DNA from: Phlyctochytrium arcticum | Lineage: Eukaryota > Chytridiomycota > Chytridiomycetes > Chytridiales > Chytridiaceae | Direction of reading: 5' to 3' | Assembly (NCBI GenBank): GCA_025602905.1 | Contig: JAHLKI010000005.1 | Span: forward strand, 434,001-498,000 | DNA: 64,000 nt | Shown here: in pieces, positions 1-10,633 of the stretch | How positions within the stretch are numbered: position 1 is the first letter of the stretch | Layout: each line of letters starts with the position of its first letter | Notes under the pieces: generated by a model | Told to the model about the DNA's origin: nothing | Databases searched by the model: none | What the model saw: the letters and a program-made list of their open reading frames with translations, nothing else | Translations under genes and position numbers: made by a program

Positions 1-36
1 TTTCCACAGTATCCCGTGCTAGACTTGTACTGAGAG

Positions 37-1939
37 ATGGGTAACACGTTCACCAAAGCGCGTGAAGACGAGGTCCAAGAACCAAAAGTGGATGAAGGGG
101 TATGTATTGGCCGCTGCAAATGTTGGCACGAGTATGATCTAAACATTCCTTTCATTTTCAGCAAGTAGTTCCGTTCAAGAATGGAGTATATGCCAATGCA
201 GTTCAAGATTGGGATCACACGGTTGTGAAACGATTCATACGGGAGCGTCGAATGGCGCCGTTTTACAAAGGTCTTCCGGATTACGATGAGTCTGCCGTAA
301 GAACAAGTCCGTCCACCGAATCATCTTCAGCTCCCAAGCCAGTCCGTACGGCAAGTACGAGTACAGCCGCTTCCGGTGCCGCTTCCTCCGTCTCCTCATC
401 AACCGCTCACCACCTGGCATGGGCACCATCCCGCCGCACTAGCCATGACCGACAACCTTCGTCCGCTTCCACTTCTACCAATGGATTTACACTGAAAGGA
501 AAACGGTCGATTTCAATGCCCAGTCAGCTTGTGTCACAAGAGTCTATTTCTCGAATACGACCCGAAGATTTGTACAGATATTCTACCGAATGCCCAATAT
601 GCTTTTTGGTAAAGTTTTGGCTTTTGTGGATAGCCCAGCTTGATACTATTCTAATCGTTTTTTTATAGTATTACCCTTCGCACATCAATTACTCTCGATG
701 CTGTGATCAACCGATTTGCACAGAGTGCTTTGTGCAGATCAAACGCCCGGAGAGTACACTTGAGCCTGCGGCATGTCCCTTTTGTGTCGAGGCAAATTTT
801 GGCATCATGTATTATCCACCCGGTTCGCCAGAATATTATCTCAAAGTCCGGCAAGAACACCCAGATTTGTTTGACGAGGATGTAGACATGGTGGCGTCAC
901 CTGGGACCGAGGGAGGTACCGATGAGACACGCACATCGGGATCACTCAGCAGACCTGCGGCAAGCTCCAAGCGAAGACAAAGTGTCAGTCACAAGAGCAC
1001 TCTCGTCGTCACATCAGGTAACTTGCACCATATACAATCATAAGCGACCCAGCTTAACCCGTGGTCGGTTTTCCAGATGATCTTCGTCCAGACTGGCTGC
1101 GCAAGCAACAGCAAATGGCACTCATGCGCGCCGCCAATCAGCGACGAGCCGCTTATCCAGCGGGCCAGGGTGGTCCAGGGTCGCGACGGCGAGTGTATTT
1201 GGATAATGACCGAGATCTGTCAGGTGCAGCGGCGGCCGCTGCAGCATTAGTGGAGAGCATGGGGGGAATGTCGAGTGGTGGTTCGGGCCGTTCACGTCGA
1301 TCTGGAAACGATTCGGCTGGGTCCCGGCGAAGATCACCACGAGAGCGAGTGGCTGGCGGGGACATGAGTTTGAACTATCTAGAAGGTATTGCAACTGCAC
1401 TCATGACTGCTGCCAATTTTTTTCATGTCGCTAAATCTGTTTATTTAAAAGCTATGCGAAATATGGGAGCGGATCTGGAAGAGCTGATGATCATGGAGGC
1501 CATCCGTCGGTCACTTCAGAATGGCGAAAATGGGGACGGTGCATCTCCAACTGGAGATGTCTCAGTATCCACCACCGAAAATGCCGCGTCACCTACATCA
1601 ACAGATCCAGCGCATGAGGACGGACCAGTCAGCAGTTCCGCGGGCGATACTGTTAGTGACGGAGATGGACCAACAGACACCTCGCCCGAAACCAATGTAC
1701 CTCCTACTACGTCTGTAGGCCCCAGTTCCAGCCACGCCGAGTCCTCAGCTCCTCGCTTCTCCTCAGACAATGCTTCTGATTGTTCCGCAGCAGGTCTCGT
1801 TACATCTGTGCCGTCAGATTCCGGGCCAAGCACGAATGAAGATACCGAAACTCCTCTACCAACATTGCCCGAATCACCCGTCACCGCCAAAACCACCGAG
1901 CCCTCTCTGCCAAACTCTCCATCACCCGAAACCAACTGA
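37..1939 (+). CDS. SIP5: SIP5-like RING/UIM protein, probably N-myristoylated
   Basis: Five exons (37-99, 162-608, 669-1017, 1077-1385, 1452-1939) give 551 aa in one frame. The protein starts MGNTFTK, a good N-myristoylation signal. A RING-like zinc module is split by intron 2: CPIC lies before it, and CC..C..C then CPFC lie after it (residues about 166-215). Near residue 390-405 the segment [15 protein letters not shown] matches a ubiquitin-interacting motif, and the C-terminal 150 residues are Ser/Thr/Pro-rich. This order (Gly-2, RING, UIM-like helix) is that of yeast Sip5, known as a Snf1/Reg1-interacting protein; a ubiquitin-linked role is inferred. Intron 4 is 66 nt with no stop, so retaining it would insert 22 residues just before the UIM. 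The ATG at 37 is near the window edge; it fits the phase of exon 2, so I take it as the true start. Confidence 0.85.
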
Positions 1940-3006
1940 TGATTGCACATTGAGTCCCCACTTTTTTACTTTTCCACCCCATCTCCCAGATTTTTACAGC
2001 TCCATCTTCTGTTTTATATACCATCCCCCACCCCTCCTCCATGTTTTATGTTTTTAGCAGGCTTTTTCTATAAAGTAGGTTGAATCGTTTTGAAAAGTTT
2101 TACACTTCTGATGCGATATTCTTCTGGTGAAGGCTGAACGGTGTATGTGTCTGAACTTCTAGAAAAAGACCCCTCCCATAATCTCAGCGTCTAGTTCTAG
2201 GTCCGTATAAGAACAATCACAACCAAGGGAAAGACAGAAAAGGCTCCGAACAATAGGTGAATAGTCGGAGTTCAAACGGCCATGCGGCGCAGCAAATCGG
2301 CGTGCCGCCGTGCCGGGTGGTTTGCGCAGCAGGCGCTTTGCTCTTTGGGAAGGTTGTTGTCATTTCCTTTGTCGAATCGAAAACCAATCAGGACAAGCAT
2401 AAGCCAACTTTCACTCATCACTTCTTTACTACTATCGGGAAGAGGACAGTCTGGTACTGCCCCAGTTTCTGCTATACGACTTTGATACTCTTACAACACT
2501 TTGACGCCGGGAACATTTCGTGGACGAACGGCCTGTTTGCAAAAATAACTTTTGACAAAAGTGAATCTGTTACGAAGGACATACTTGGACAGAGTTCAGG
2601 ATTAGAGGGACATATAGTGCAAGACGGTCCTTCGGTAGTCGGCGGGGACGTGACTGGACTGCCATTGTAGACAGCTACAGCGGAGTTTGACGCAGGCTTC
2701 TGGCGTTTCGCGGGACAGGAGACGAGTGTTTTTGGGAAGGGAGGTCAAGGGACGCAAGAGAGACAAGTCAAAACTCTGGGAGTTGACAGTTTGGGGCATG
2801 AACGACCGTTCTTTATGAAGCTATAGCCTGTTGTGAATCCCATTGAGAACGACAAGCTCTCGTTTGTTTATAATCGCCCACGACACACCATGGTTGTTTC
2901 TTTGGATAGTACGAGTTCGTTTTGGCATGACTCGGGCAATGGTGGGCAAAGGTAATGCATACATTTTTTTCAAGATTTGAATAATTCTCTCTTCTTGTTC
3001 TAACGG
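1940..3006. other. Intergenic region, 1.07 kb
   Basis: Holds the 3' region of the SIP5-like gene and the upstream region of the F-box/LRR gene. An open stretch at 2257-2670 begins with GTG, has no recognisable domain and no ATG context. A CCAAT box in the forward direction lies near 2384 (aaaccaatcagg). No RNA gene or mobile element seen. Confidence 0.6.
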
Positions 3007-6000
3007 ATGTCATCTCTCAGCCCAACTCTGGCCGAGTTACCAGACTTTAGCGACGATGATGATGACACTTTTGACAATGCCGAAGTCGATCGGCCCCTCT
3101 CTCCCCTCCCCAATGATCTCGGAACATATGTACATGAGTCAATAGAGTCTGAATCACCACCGGCATCATTGAAGCTGCGTCGACAACGATCGCGCGGGGC
3201 ACTCAGCACTATTTTGACGGATTTTCAACCAAATGCTTTACCCGAACCAGTGCCGGACACCGTATCGGGAAATACAGATTCAATAGACGGTAGCAAAATA
3301 GGTGGCATGGTTGGAGTGCCATCAGCCGAGCCTGCACCCACGTCAACGTCGTCGAAAAGATCCTCTTTGGCTCGTCCTGTTAGTATGATTCAGTCTGCTA
3401 CGTTCCCTGGACCAGAGGCAAAGCGGAGGTCATTCGTTGAGCCATCGCTACACCTCCCATCCCCATCCTCATTACCACCACCATCATCCCAAGCTCACCC
3501 GCACCGGCAATCCATAGTCGTGGAACCAACTATAGCCCCAGAATACATCTTATCCCCTTCCTCGGCAGCAACCAGCGCGGCATCGTACAACTTTATCGGG
3601 TTACGCCGGCGTCCCGACTCTACAATAGAACTTGGACTATCAACTCTTCCCGCCAAAATCATTCAGCAAATCGCCGGGTACTTTATAGCGTCCAGCACCC
3701 CATCCGAACGGTTAAATTGTGTCGTTTTGTCAAAACACTGGTCAAAACCAGCTATCAAGGCACTCTACAAATCACCCACGCTGAGGACTACGAAACAGTT
3801 TCACGCGCTCCTACAAACCCTGCTCAATCCGGGCCAATACAACTACCCGGCCTACATTCAGGGGTGGATCCTGGGAGCTCCAATCGTGGATGACTTGCTG
3901 TTGGGAGATTTGGATGTCGCATTGCAGTTATGCCCCAACCTCAAAACCTTTTGTCTGGAGGACGCCCATAATGTCTCGAATGTGCTTATTCAGAGCCTGA
4001 CAGATAATTCTCGGCATCTCCGGTATTTATCCATCAAGGGGTGTCCCATCTCGGATGTATTGCTGGCCAATTTGGCCAAGCAATGTCCCAAATTGGAAGT
4101 GTTGGATCTGTCGTATACCCGGGTGACCCTTTCCAAAGGATTGCTTTTGATCGCAGCGGGCTGCGAGCGACTCAAGAAACTGAGTATGAGGGGTTGCACG
4201 GGCGGTGTAGAGGAGACGCTTATGGGTGAAAACGTTATGCAGATGCGACGAACCAGTGGATCTGCCCTAAAAGTTCTCGATTTCGACCATTCTGTGCTTT
4301 GCGACGTTCACCTGCGCTCCGCCCTCCTCCTGACCCCGAATCTGACCTGTCTCCATCTATCTCACTGCATCTATGTGACAGACGACAGTATTACGCGAGC
4401 CATCACCCTCTGTGGCCATTCACTGCAAGTTTTGGATTTATCCCATTGTGTAGGAATGACGGACTTGTCCCTTCATGCCATCGCGTCTTTTGCGCAAGTG
4501 CTCCGCTTTCTCAATATTCATGGCTGTGTCGGAGTATCCATGACTGGGATTCGGGCGCTGGCTCGCTCAAATAAGGTGATGGACACGATTAACTCGCTGA
4601 CGGTGCAAAAGAGCGTGTTGTCAAAGGGGCTGCTGCAGCTGCAAGATTCGGGAAATGGCGAGTCGGATGCGGTGACGTTGCAAGTGTCAGAGTTGCGGGA
4701 TATTGCTCGTCAGCGCGACGAGGTTTTGAGGTCTACCATGGGCATGGCGACGACGCGTGAGGTTGGAATTTTGACTGAAGTCACTGAAAGCGCGTCTGAA
4801 AGTGCAGAGGTTGGATCAGGCACAGCTGGAACAGCAGCTCGCAATGGCGGATCAGCTGTCGTGGATCAGCAAGTACAGACCGACCCATTTGCACTATGGC
4901 AGTCCTTTATGCCGGCTGCGGCCGCGGCTGTTTTGGCATCAGCCGAATCGGCAGCAGACACGCCCGTCGCCAAAGATGAGATGATGACTGCCTCAGACGA
5001 CAAAGAATCGCCAGTTGCAGACAAGAGCATGACGGACCGGGAACAAGAATTGTTTTTGAAGCTAGCGAAAGCTCTCTCTCAAGGGAATTGGCCTCAGCCA
5101 AACAACCCGACAATGCCCCCTTCTTTACCATACGGGTATCCACCACCACCTACCAATAGCCACCCATGGCCAAATCACCCTGCCGCTTACCCTTACTTCC
5201 CTCCTCACTACTACGGCAATACCCCCGGACCTGTCCCTCCACCACCAAACCATCCCAGTTGGCGCCCCCCAATGTATGCGACGCATCCTACCTCGATGGC
5301 AGATGACACTTCTGAGCATCATCATGAATGGACGATGGCTGAAGTACCGAGCATGTATGCGCCCAGTCAGTACTTACCCACTGGATTCCGTGACGCGCCC
5401 CTATCTGTTTTGCACCGTCCATTGCACCGGCAAGAATCTACCGAGACGCTGAAATCTGAAATTTCGAGCAAAAGGTGGAGTGTGGCCAGTTCTACGGATG
5501 GTGGGGGGCAGGGTAGCGGTCTACCCGCATCACTATCGACCAAAGTAGCTACTCCTCCAGCCAAGAATGCGGCGAGTGTAGCGTCAGGGTTAGCTACCGT
5601 AGCAGCTGTGGTTCCGCCTCCTCCTCCCAGCAACATGACGCCAAAGCGACGATCCACCACTTCAGCACTGGGGACATCGCGATTGCGCCCTCCATCTGCT
5701 ATTCCCACCCTGGGCACAACATCTACCCCAAAACGGCATAGTCGCACCACGTCCAACGCGTCAAGTGTGGGAGATTCGGAGAAATTATTGTCAACTCCCT
5801 CCAAGAGTAGTAGTTCGAAAGCCACTCCGTCGCCTGTGTCCCGAGGTGCACGGATATCCACTCGTCGCCCTGCAGCCCCCAGTACAGCTCCCTCACAGCC
5901 GCCCGTTTCCTTTGCGTACGCCGGAGTGCGCTCTAGTGGGAGTCGATCAAGTTTGCGAGCGGTTGGAGCTACTACATCATCATCCACCACGTCTAGCTCA

Positions 6001-6828
6001 CCGAGTGCAGGGCTTTCACGTCGTATCAGTACCAATGCGCTGAAAGCGACGCCTTCCAAAGTCCAGTCCTTTCGCAGCAGCAGCAGCAGCATTGGTAGTC
6101 TCAAGACATTATCACCCAGCAAGCCCGCCACCGTCACATCAGACACCAAATCCACCATCACTCCCCGCGGCACCACTAGCAATAGCACCAGCACCAGTAG
6201 CGGAACAGCAGCTTACAAGCCGCGTCAATTCCGTAAATTCAACGCCAACCCAGAAGACTCGCTCTCTCCCCCTTCCAGACTTCGTACTGCTGCTGCTAAT
6301 ATGGCAAAGCCTGCCGCCGTTACACCCCCTTCCCCACCCCGCTCTCGCCCAAGTTCCAATATTACAACGACCCGGGCCAAATCCCCACCAACACCCATAA
6401 CTCCCCGCCTGCGCCGGAGCTCATCGTCGATAGGAGATTCGGCGGCCAATCGCGAGCGGACGCGATCCCTATTGGCCGAGGCTCGGGGCGGAAGTATTTC
6501 AACCACGGTTCCTGCCGGAGGAGCAGCCGCGCGCATGCGATACAGTCATCACATGGAACCCTCTACTGATCTTGGTGAGGGGTGGTTAGTCGGTGGAATG
6601 GCTGCTGCTGGTGATGCCTCCCCTGATGACATGGCTGCTTCCAACCCGCGGTTGTCTGGATCAACCATGGTGGGTTCACCCCGAGCCGACAGTCCTCCTA
6701 CCCCATCACCCATCCTGAAGAAATCAGGGCTGCCTGTTACGCCTTCACGGACGTTTTCTGGGCTGCGGATGCCGACCCCGGTCAAGCGATTATCATTGCT
6801 GAGTATGCCCGATGCTGTGGATAAATAA
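3007..6828 (+). CDS. Large F-box / leucine-rich-repeat protein with Ser/Pro-rich tail
   Basis: Single exon, 1,273 aa, ATG at 3007. Residues about 208-260 form an F-box (LSTLPAKIIQQIAGYF followed by the VVLSKHW and LYKSP helices). Leucine-rich repeats of the cysteine-containing AMN1/GRR1 type follow at about 300-400 and 440-520 (LRYLSIKGCPISD, LEVLDLSYTRVT, LTCLHLSHCIYVTDD, LQVLDLSHCVGMTD). The remaining 700 residues are low complexity: an Ala/Glu segment, a Pro/Tyr/His-rich patch near 700-770, then a basic Ser/Thr/Pro-rich tail. The architecture predicts the substrate-recognition subunit of an SCF ubiquitin ligase; the substrate is unknown. The long disordered tail is much bigger than in yeast Grr1 or Amn1. 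No introns, in contrast with most neighbours. Confidence 0.85.
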   Translation: MSSLSPTLAELPDFSDDDDDTFDNAEVDRPLSPLPNDLGTYVHESIESESPPASLKLRRQRSRGALSTILTDFQPNALPEPVPDTVSGNTDSIDGSKIGGMVGVPSAEPAPTSTSSKRSSLARPVSMIQSATFPGPEAKRRSFVEPSLHLPSPSSLPPPSSQAHPHRQSIVVEPTIAPEYILSPSSAATSAASYNFIGLRRRPDSTIELGLSTLPAKIIQQIAGYFIASSTPSERLNCVVLSKHWSKPAIKALYKSPTLRTTKQFHALLQTLLNPGQYNYPAYIQGWILGAPIVDDLLLGDLDVALQLCPNLKTFCLEDAHNVSNVLIQSLTDNSRHLRYLSIKGCPISDVLLANLAKQCPKLEVLDLSYTRVTLSKGLLLIAAGCERLKKLSMRGCTGGVEETLMGENVMQMRRTSGSALKVLDFDHSVLCDVHLRSALLLTPNLTCLHLSHCIYVTDDSITRAITLCGHSLQVLDLSHCVGMTDLSLHAIASFAQVLRFLNIHGCVGVSMTGIRALARSNKVMDTINSLTVQKSVLSKGLLQLQDSGNGESDAVTLQVSELRDIARQRDEVLRSTMGMATTREVGILTEVTESASESAEVGSGTAGTAARNGGSAVVDQQVQTDPFALWQSFMPAAAAAVLASAESAADTPVAKDEMMTASDDKESPVADKSMTDREQELFLKLAKALSQGNWPQPNNPTMPPSLPYGYPPPPTNSHPWPNHPAAYPYFPPHYYGNTPGPVPPPPNHPSWRPPMYATHPTSMADDTSEHHHEWTMAEVPSMYAPSQYLPTGFRDAPLSVLHRPLHRQESTETLKSEISSKRWSVASSTDGGGQGSGLPASLSTKVATPPAKNAASVASGLATVAAVVPPPPPSNMTPKRRSTTSALGTSRLRPPSAIPTLGTTSTPKRHSRTTSNASSVGDSEKLLSTPSKSSSSKATPSPVSRGARISTRRPAAPSTAPSQPPVSFAYAGVRSSGSRSSLRAVGATTSSSTTSSSPSAGLSRRISTNALKATPSKVQSFRSSSSSIGSLKTLSPSKPATVTSDTKSTITPRGTTSNSTSTSSGTAAYKPRQFRKFNANPEDSLSPPSRLRTAAANMAKPAAVTPPSPPRSRPSSNITTTRAKSPPTPITPRLRRSSSSIGDSAANRERTRSLLAEARGGSISTTVPAGGAAARMRYSHHMEPSTDLGEGWLVGGMAAAGDASPDDMAASNPRLSGSTMVGSPRADSPPTPSPILKKSGLPVTPSRTFSGLRMPTPVKRLSLLSMPDAVDK

Positions 6829-7174
6829 ATGAATGCATGTTTCTTCTTCTATGTACTTTCCCTTAGACTTTAGACTTGTATGAATTTACTTTTATTCTAA
6901 TGTTAACTTCGCAGTGTAAATTGATTGTTGAATTTGTTGGAGAACACTTAGCGAAATCAGAGTTTTAGAGTTTGGGCGGCTGAATATGTCTTTTTTTCTG
7001 TTACGCAATTCCGCGGAATTCATGACGTAAAACGTTCCACGCGATCGAAGGAAAATATTTTGGCGTGTATAAAAAGCTGGGCATTTGGGGCATTTCGCAA
7101 TTTGGGCATTGGGGCATTCGGAGCAGCAGCAGAAAGGAACTACGAACGCAAGGACTTTAGGTGTAAGGAGAAAG
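6829..7174. other. Intergenic region and 5' leader of the PAP2 gene
   Basis: Contains the 3' end of the F-box/LRR gene and, at 7068-7074, a TATAAAA box. The box lies about 100 bp before the preferred start of the PAP2 gene at 7175. A short in-frame upstream ATG (7085) lies about 15 bp after the box, where a transcript would be expected to begin only downstream. Confidence 0.6.
7068..7074 (+). promoter_or_regulatory. TATA box before the PAP2 gene
   Basis: TATAAAA on the plus strand, 100 bp upstream of the ATG at 7175. Transcription starting some 30 bp downstream would exclude the ATG at 7085, which is why I prefer the later start. Confidence 0.5.
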
Positions 7175-8530
7175 ATGAATTCCAACAGGCAAACGACGAC
7201 TGCGCTGCCGCTCCACCAGCGCCAGCAGCGACAACAGAATACCAACCAAGACAATGGCCCCGATAATCCCCTGTCGCATACGGCCCCAGGAAACCCCTAC
7301 CTCCCGAGCCCCATCACAGTCATCATCGACGTCCTGGTCCTCGCAGGCACCTTCTTTTCCGCCGTCGGCATCTCGCACTACGAACCTTTTGTCCGCCCAT
7401 TCAACCCGTCCGATCCAGACCTCTCATACCCCTATCAGCAGGATTATGTGTCAAATACATCCGTTATTTTGACCGTTTTGTTGGTTCCGCCAGCAGCAGT
7501 TTGCATTGTCTATGGACTATGGGCATTGTGGCGGCTGGCATCTCGCCAGATGCGACTGCGCAAAAAAGGCTCGACGACAACATCATCAACCCATGATGAG
7601 CATTATAACCAAGGAGCACCGCCAGTCGCCGCATATCAGGACGCTGTCTCCTTACAGATAGATCCGGATCATCACAATTTGGCAGCGCCAGGCACCGCTA
7701 CAACGATTGAATCCCATGCAAGCGATACCCCACTTCGTTCACGCACGTATGATATCGACAGTGCAACCAGTGCATACCCCTACCCCCCCACGTTCCGTGT
7801 TCTCTTTCTAACCGACCTGTTAACGCTGCTCCGAACGCTACTGTATGCTCTTGCCACTGCAAAATTGTTTACCGATGCCATCAAATTCTGGGCAGGCCGC
7901 TACCGTCCCGATTTCCTCTCTCGTTGTGCTTGGGATGCCACCCTCAAAGTATGCACTGGCGACCCTAAAATTGTCATCGAAGGCCGCCGCTCTTTTCCTT
8001 CAGGACATACCAGCTCCATGTTTGCGGGAATGGTTGTGCTCGCGCTCTGGATGGCCGGGATGGGCGGAGTCTGGCGACGGTGGCGAGACCACGCCAATGG
8101 TCGGGCCAAAGGCTGCACCTTTCCATCACAACATCACTCACAATATAGTGGGGTGGGCAGTTACCATCCAGCAGAGTTTCCCGCCGATGCATCTCGATAT
8201 AATGTCATAGAAGAGCAAGAAGCCTGGTACACTTCTTTACAACGGGACGGCAGTGGATGGATCGTAAGCCTCAGTCTTTTACCCCTTCTGCCCGCATTCT
8301 ACGTTGGAATTTCGCGGTATGTACTTTTCTTTTATCACATCATCAATCAACATCTGAATCCTATTCTATATAGGAGTCAACAATACATTCACAACCCCAG
8401 CGATATTATTGCCAGCGCCATCCTGGGCACGCTCTTGGCCTACATTTTCTACCGTGTGTATTACGATCGGAGTGGCCGACCTCGGGTGGTTAGTGGGGTA
8501 GTGAGTGGGGCCTGGCGGAGGTATAACTGA
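7175..8530 (+). CDS. PAP2-family lipid phosphate phosphatase (DPP1/LPP1-like)
   Basis: Two exons (7175-8316, 8374-8530), 432 aa from the ATG at 7175; an in-frame ATG at 7085 would add 30 residues. The three catalytic motifs of the type 2 phosphatidic acid phosphatase superfamily are present: K-x6-RP as KFWAGRYRP, PSGH as PSGHTSS, and SR-x5-H-x3-D as SRSQQYIHNPSD. The third is only complete once the 57-nt intron is removed, which confirms the splice. Hydrophobic segments (for example around ITVIIDVLVLAGTFF and VILTVLLVPPAAVCIVYG, and several after the active site) predict a six-pass membrane enzyme. It should remove phosphate from phosphatidate, diacylglycerol pyrophosphate or related lipids. 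The loop before the RP motif (about 115 residues, His/Ser/Thr-rich) is long for the family. Confidence 0.9.
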   Translation: MNSNRQTTTALPLHQRQQRQQNTNQDNGPDNPLSHTAPGNPYLPSPITVIIDVLVLAGTFFSAVGISHYEPFVRPFNPSDPDLSYPYQQDYVSNTSVILTVLLVPPAAVCIVYGLWALWRLASRQMRLRKKGSTTTSSTHDEHYNQGAPPVAAYQDAVSLQIDPDHHNLAAPGTATTIESHASDTPLRSRTYDIDSATSAYPYPPTFRVLFLTDLLTLLRTLLYALATAKLFTDAIKFWAGRYRPDFLSRCAWDATLKVCTGDPKIVIEGRRSFPSGHTSSMFAGMVVLALWMAGMGGVWRRWRDHANGRAKGCTFPSQHHSQYSGVGSYHPAEFPADASRYNVIEEQEAWYTSLQRDGSGWIVSLSLLPLLPAFYVGISRYVLFFYHIINQHLNPILYRSQQYIHNPSDIIASAILGTLLAYIFYRVYYDRSGRPRVVSGVVSGAWRRYN

Positions 8531-8809
8531 GATGGATGGTTCAAACTCTTGCTCTTTGCTACTACAACACAATTTTGTTTTGATAACTCATATATATATT
8601 TTCATTCCGATTTTACTTCTGATGCACCATTCTGAATTCATCACAGGGATTTTACGAAATCTTATTGTGCACTGAATGAAAAACATAATATATGTACAGT
8701 GGAATCTGTGAACATCGGAACGACGACAACAAGATGTTGACAATAGCAAGTCTGAAGGCCATTCTCGGTATGTATGTGCGATGGAACAGTTACTCCTAAT
8801 GGTTCCTTC

Positions 8810-9172
8810 TCAGGTTCGAACTTCATAAGGGGGCGGCGCGTCACTTGACCCAGTCAATACAAGCGTCTTGTCGCTAGAAGCAGGTCGATACACTACTCCA
8901 TCCGGAACCTTGAGATCATCAGCAGCCATCTTGTCCGTTGGCTGTCGCTTGGTCATGAGAGCGTTTTTGGCACTACCCGCTACACACCGGACGAGGTTGG
9001 CGGCCAGGTGGATAGGGCAGTAGGCGTGCGGGAACATGTGGAAGGGTTTGCGGATGCGGGATGGATCATCATCGTTGTTAGCTCGACGAGCTGCTTTTCG
9101 TTCCTTACGGGCAGCCTTGCGGAAGCAGCCCATACTTGGACGAGTAGAGTTGGCAGTAACCGTCGTGTCCAT
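8810..9172 (-). CDS. Small hypothetical protein with MGC-basic N-terminus and PPPY motif
   Basis: One exon, 120 aa from the ATG at 9172. Residues 14 onward read MGCFRKAARKERKAARR: if translation begins at this second ATG (9133), the protein would start Met-Gly-Cys followed by a strongly basic stretch, the pattern of myristoylated and palmitoylated membrane anchors. The middle has a Cys/His-containing segment (PHAYCPIHLAANLVRC) and the C-terminus ends APPPYEVRT, containing a PPxY motif of the kind bound by WW domains such as those of Rsp5/Nedd4 ligases. I recognise no family. The combination suggests a membrane-tethered adaptor, which is an inference. The frame stays open a little upstream of the first ATG. 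Confidence 0.55.
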   Translation of the reverse strand: MDTTVTANSTRPSMGCFRKAARKERKAARRANNDDDPSRIRKPFHMFPHAYCPIHLAANLVRCVAGSAKNALMTKRQPTDKMAADDLKVPDGVVYRPASSDKTLVLTGSSDAPPPYEVRT

Positions 9173-9629
9173 TATTGTAATGTTATCAGTAGCCTGAAAG
9201 TGTTATATAGTACTGGAGTTGAGATGCAAAAGTGTGTTCGAACATGGGGAAACCGTTCAGGGCCGTTCATTTTAATGGCTGGGACGTCCTCCTCGGACAT
9301 ATTAGACATGACCTGCCTGCCTTGGCATTTGACATAACGCAGGATCCGCATCAGCTGGGAACCGAGGATACCGAAACCCGGAGCCCAAAGCGGAGAATCA
9401 GAATCGCCCCATGTCAGCAGTAACCGCACGCCATTGGCTCGTTTTTGCTGAGCCGCACATTCTGTGTGCCAAGTCAAAAGTCGGAACTTTGATTATGTCA
9501 GCTTTTGGAATCTTTGGGACATTTGGAAAAAAGTATCAAACATAGGAAAATGGGAGCAAAAACAACGTGCCTAATTGGAATCTAATTGGAAAATATGGAT
9601 ATACATGCCGGATCGGTCAAGCTGTTAAG
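9173..9629. other. Intergenic region between two minus-strand genes
   Basis: Downstream of the F-box gene stop and upstream of the small PPxY gene. One minus-strand frame is open for about 100 codons (9172-9477) but begins without ATG, has no recognisable domain, and I read the F-box gene as ending at 9630. A CCAAT box on the minus strand (gagccaatggcg) lies at about 9430. Confidence 0.5.
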
Positions 9630-10633
9630 CTATTCATCAGAAGACGGCGAGCCGTTATGGATGGATCGATACGTGAAATATCCATTCGACATGACCTAAG
9701 AAATGATCAGACAACATTAGCGATTCACAGAGACGTGAGAATATGCAGAGACCATCAGTATGCTTACCCAGCCGCCATCCTTTGTCCGACGGGGATGATG
9801 TGGGGGGTATTCTTCCACTTGAACACCCCCAAAAGCCGTCATTCGCCACTGGAGTCGTTCCACATGTAAAGCTTTGTTGCTGTATGTGCCGTCAGGCAGG
9901 AACCGGACGGTTACTTCATGGGCATTTGGAAAATCTTCGGCTCGCCATGGCCCTGCGGAACAAAACTTTGGGAGATTATATTAGTAAAACAACGATTTAC
10001 GGATTGGATCATGATTTGCAGATTGCGTCCAAACCTCGAATTTCCACTCCAAGCTTGATACTTCTTGAAATGAGAGCTGCCGACGGGTCAGATCCAGTTC
10101 TGCCACAATGTAGCTACTCTTCCTATAGCAGCATATAAGCGCAGGTTAAAATGACCTGTGCTACAATAGTAGCAACTCCAGGACTATAACTAACCATACA
10201 CCTGTCCATCTCCCAGCAGGACTCCCCGCCGGCCTCGTGCTCTGAATTTGCCGCACGATATCCACCCGCTCCAAAATCCCTTTAGGCAGCTTTCCTCCCC
10301 TTCGCGCCAGAATCCCCTTCAACTCGGCAATAGACAACCCACTCGTCAACCGTGGGTCAGAGTAATCTACTCGAATATGTGGCATGAAGGGGGTATGTCG
10401 GAGCTGGGACCACCGTTGACGACTATACATAAAAATGCTTTTAGTAACAGATTTTTGCGGGTTTGGTTAGGGGAAACATACCATAGTTCTTTCCATAACA
10501 GTTCTTGGTTTGAGTATCCCTGCCACTCTCTTGAGAGTCCTGCACATTTGGATAGCTCGATGGCAGTCATGTATCGCAGGATTTGTAGTTTGACTTCTGG
10601 AGGTAAGTCCGAGATATCTGGAGTCGTCGACAT
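9630..10633 (-). CDS. F-box protein, five exons
   Basis: Exons (minus) 10633-10482, 10422-10200, 10118-10001, 9952-9768 and 9695-9630 give 247 aa. The N-terminus is an F-box (ISDLPPEVKLQILRYMTAIE, then CAGLSREWQ and LLWKELC). Residues 85-110 contain a SAP-like helical stretch (LSIAELKGILARRGGKLP). The rest is a beta-rich, Trp-rich segment (LEWKFEVW, PWRAEDFP, VRFLPDGTYS, LQWRMTAFGG, GGWVMSNGYFTYRS) that should be the substrate or ligand side; I do not recognise it. Introns 3 and 4 have clear TACTAAT and GCTAAT branch points. The exon 2/3 junction is the least certain (donor GTATGG at 10199, acceptor AAG at 10119), chosen because it alone keeps the frame. Confidence 0.7.

Noticed and set aside
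2257..2670. 137-codon plus-strand frame in the first intergenic region
   Set aside because: Starts with GTG, shows no domain, and amino-acid use does not look like protein. No splice partners found.
5367..6194. 275-codon minus-strand open frame
   Set aside because: Antisense to the Ser/Pro-rich tail of the F-box/LRR gene. Its Leu/Val-rich composition is the mirror of Ser/Thr codons.
7085..7174. Upstream ATG as the start of the PAP2 protein
   Set aside because: It is only 11 bp past the TATA box, so it is likely outside the transcript. The added residues are not signal-like.
9172..9477. Possible last exon of the F-box gene
   Set aside because: The F-box gene closes naturally at 9630 after a well-formed intron. 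This frame has no ATG and no link in phase.
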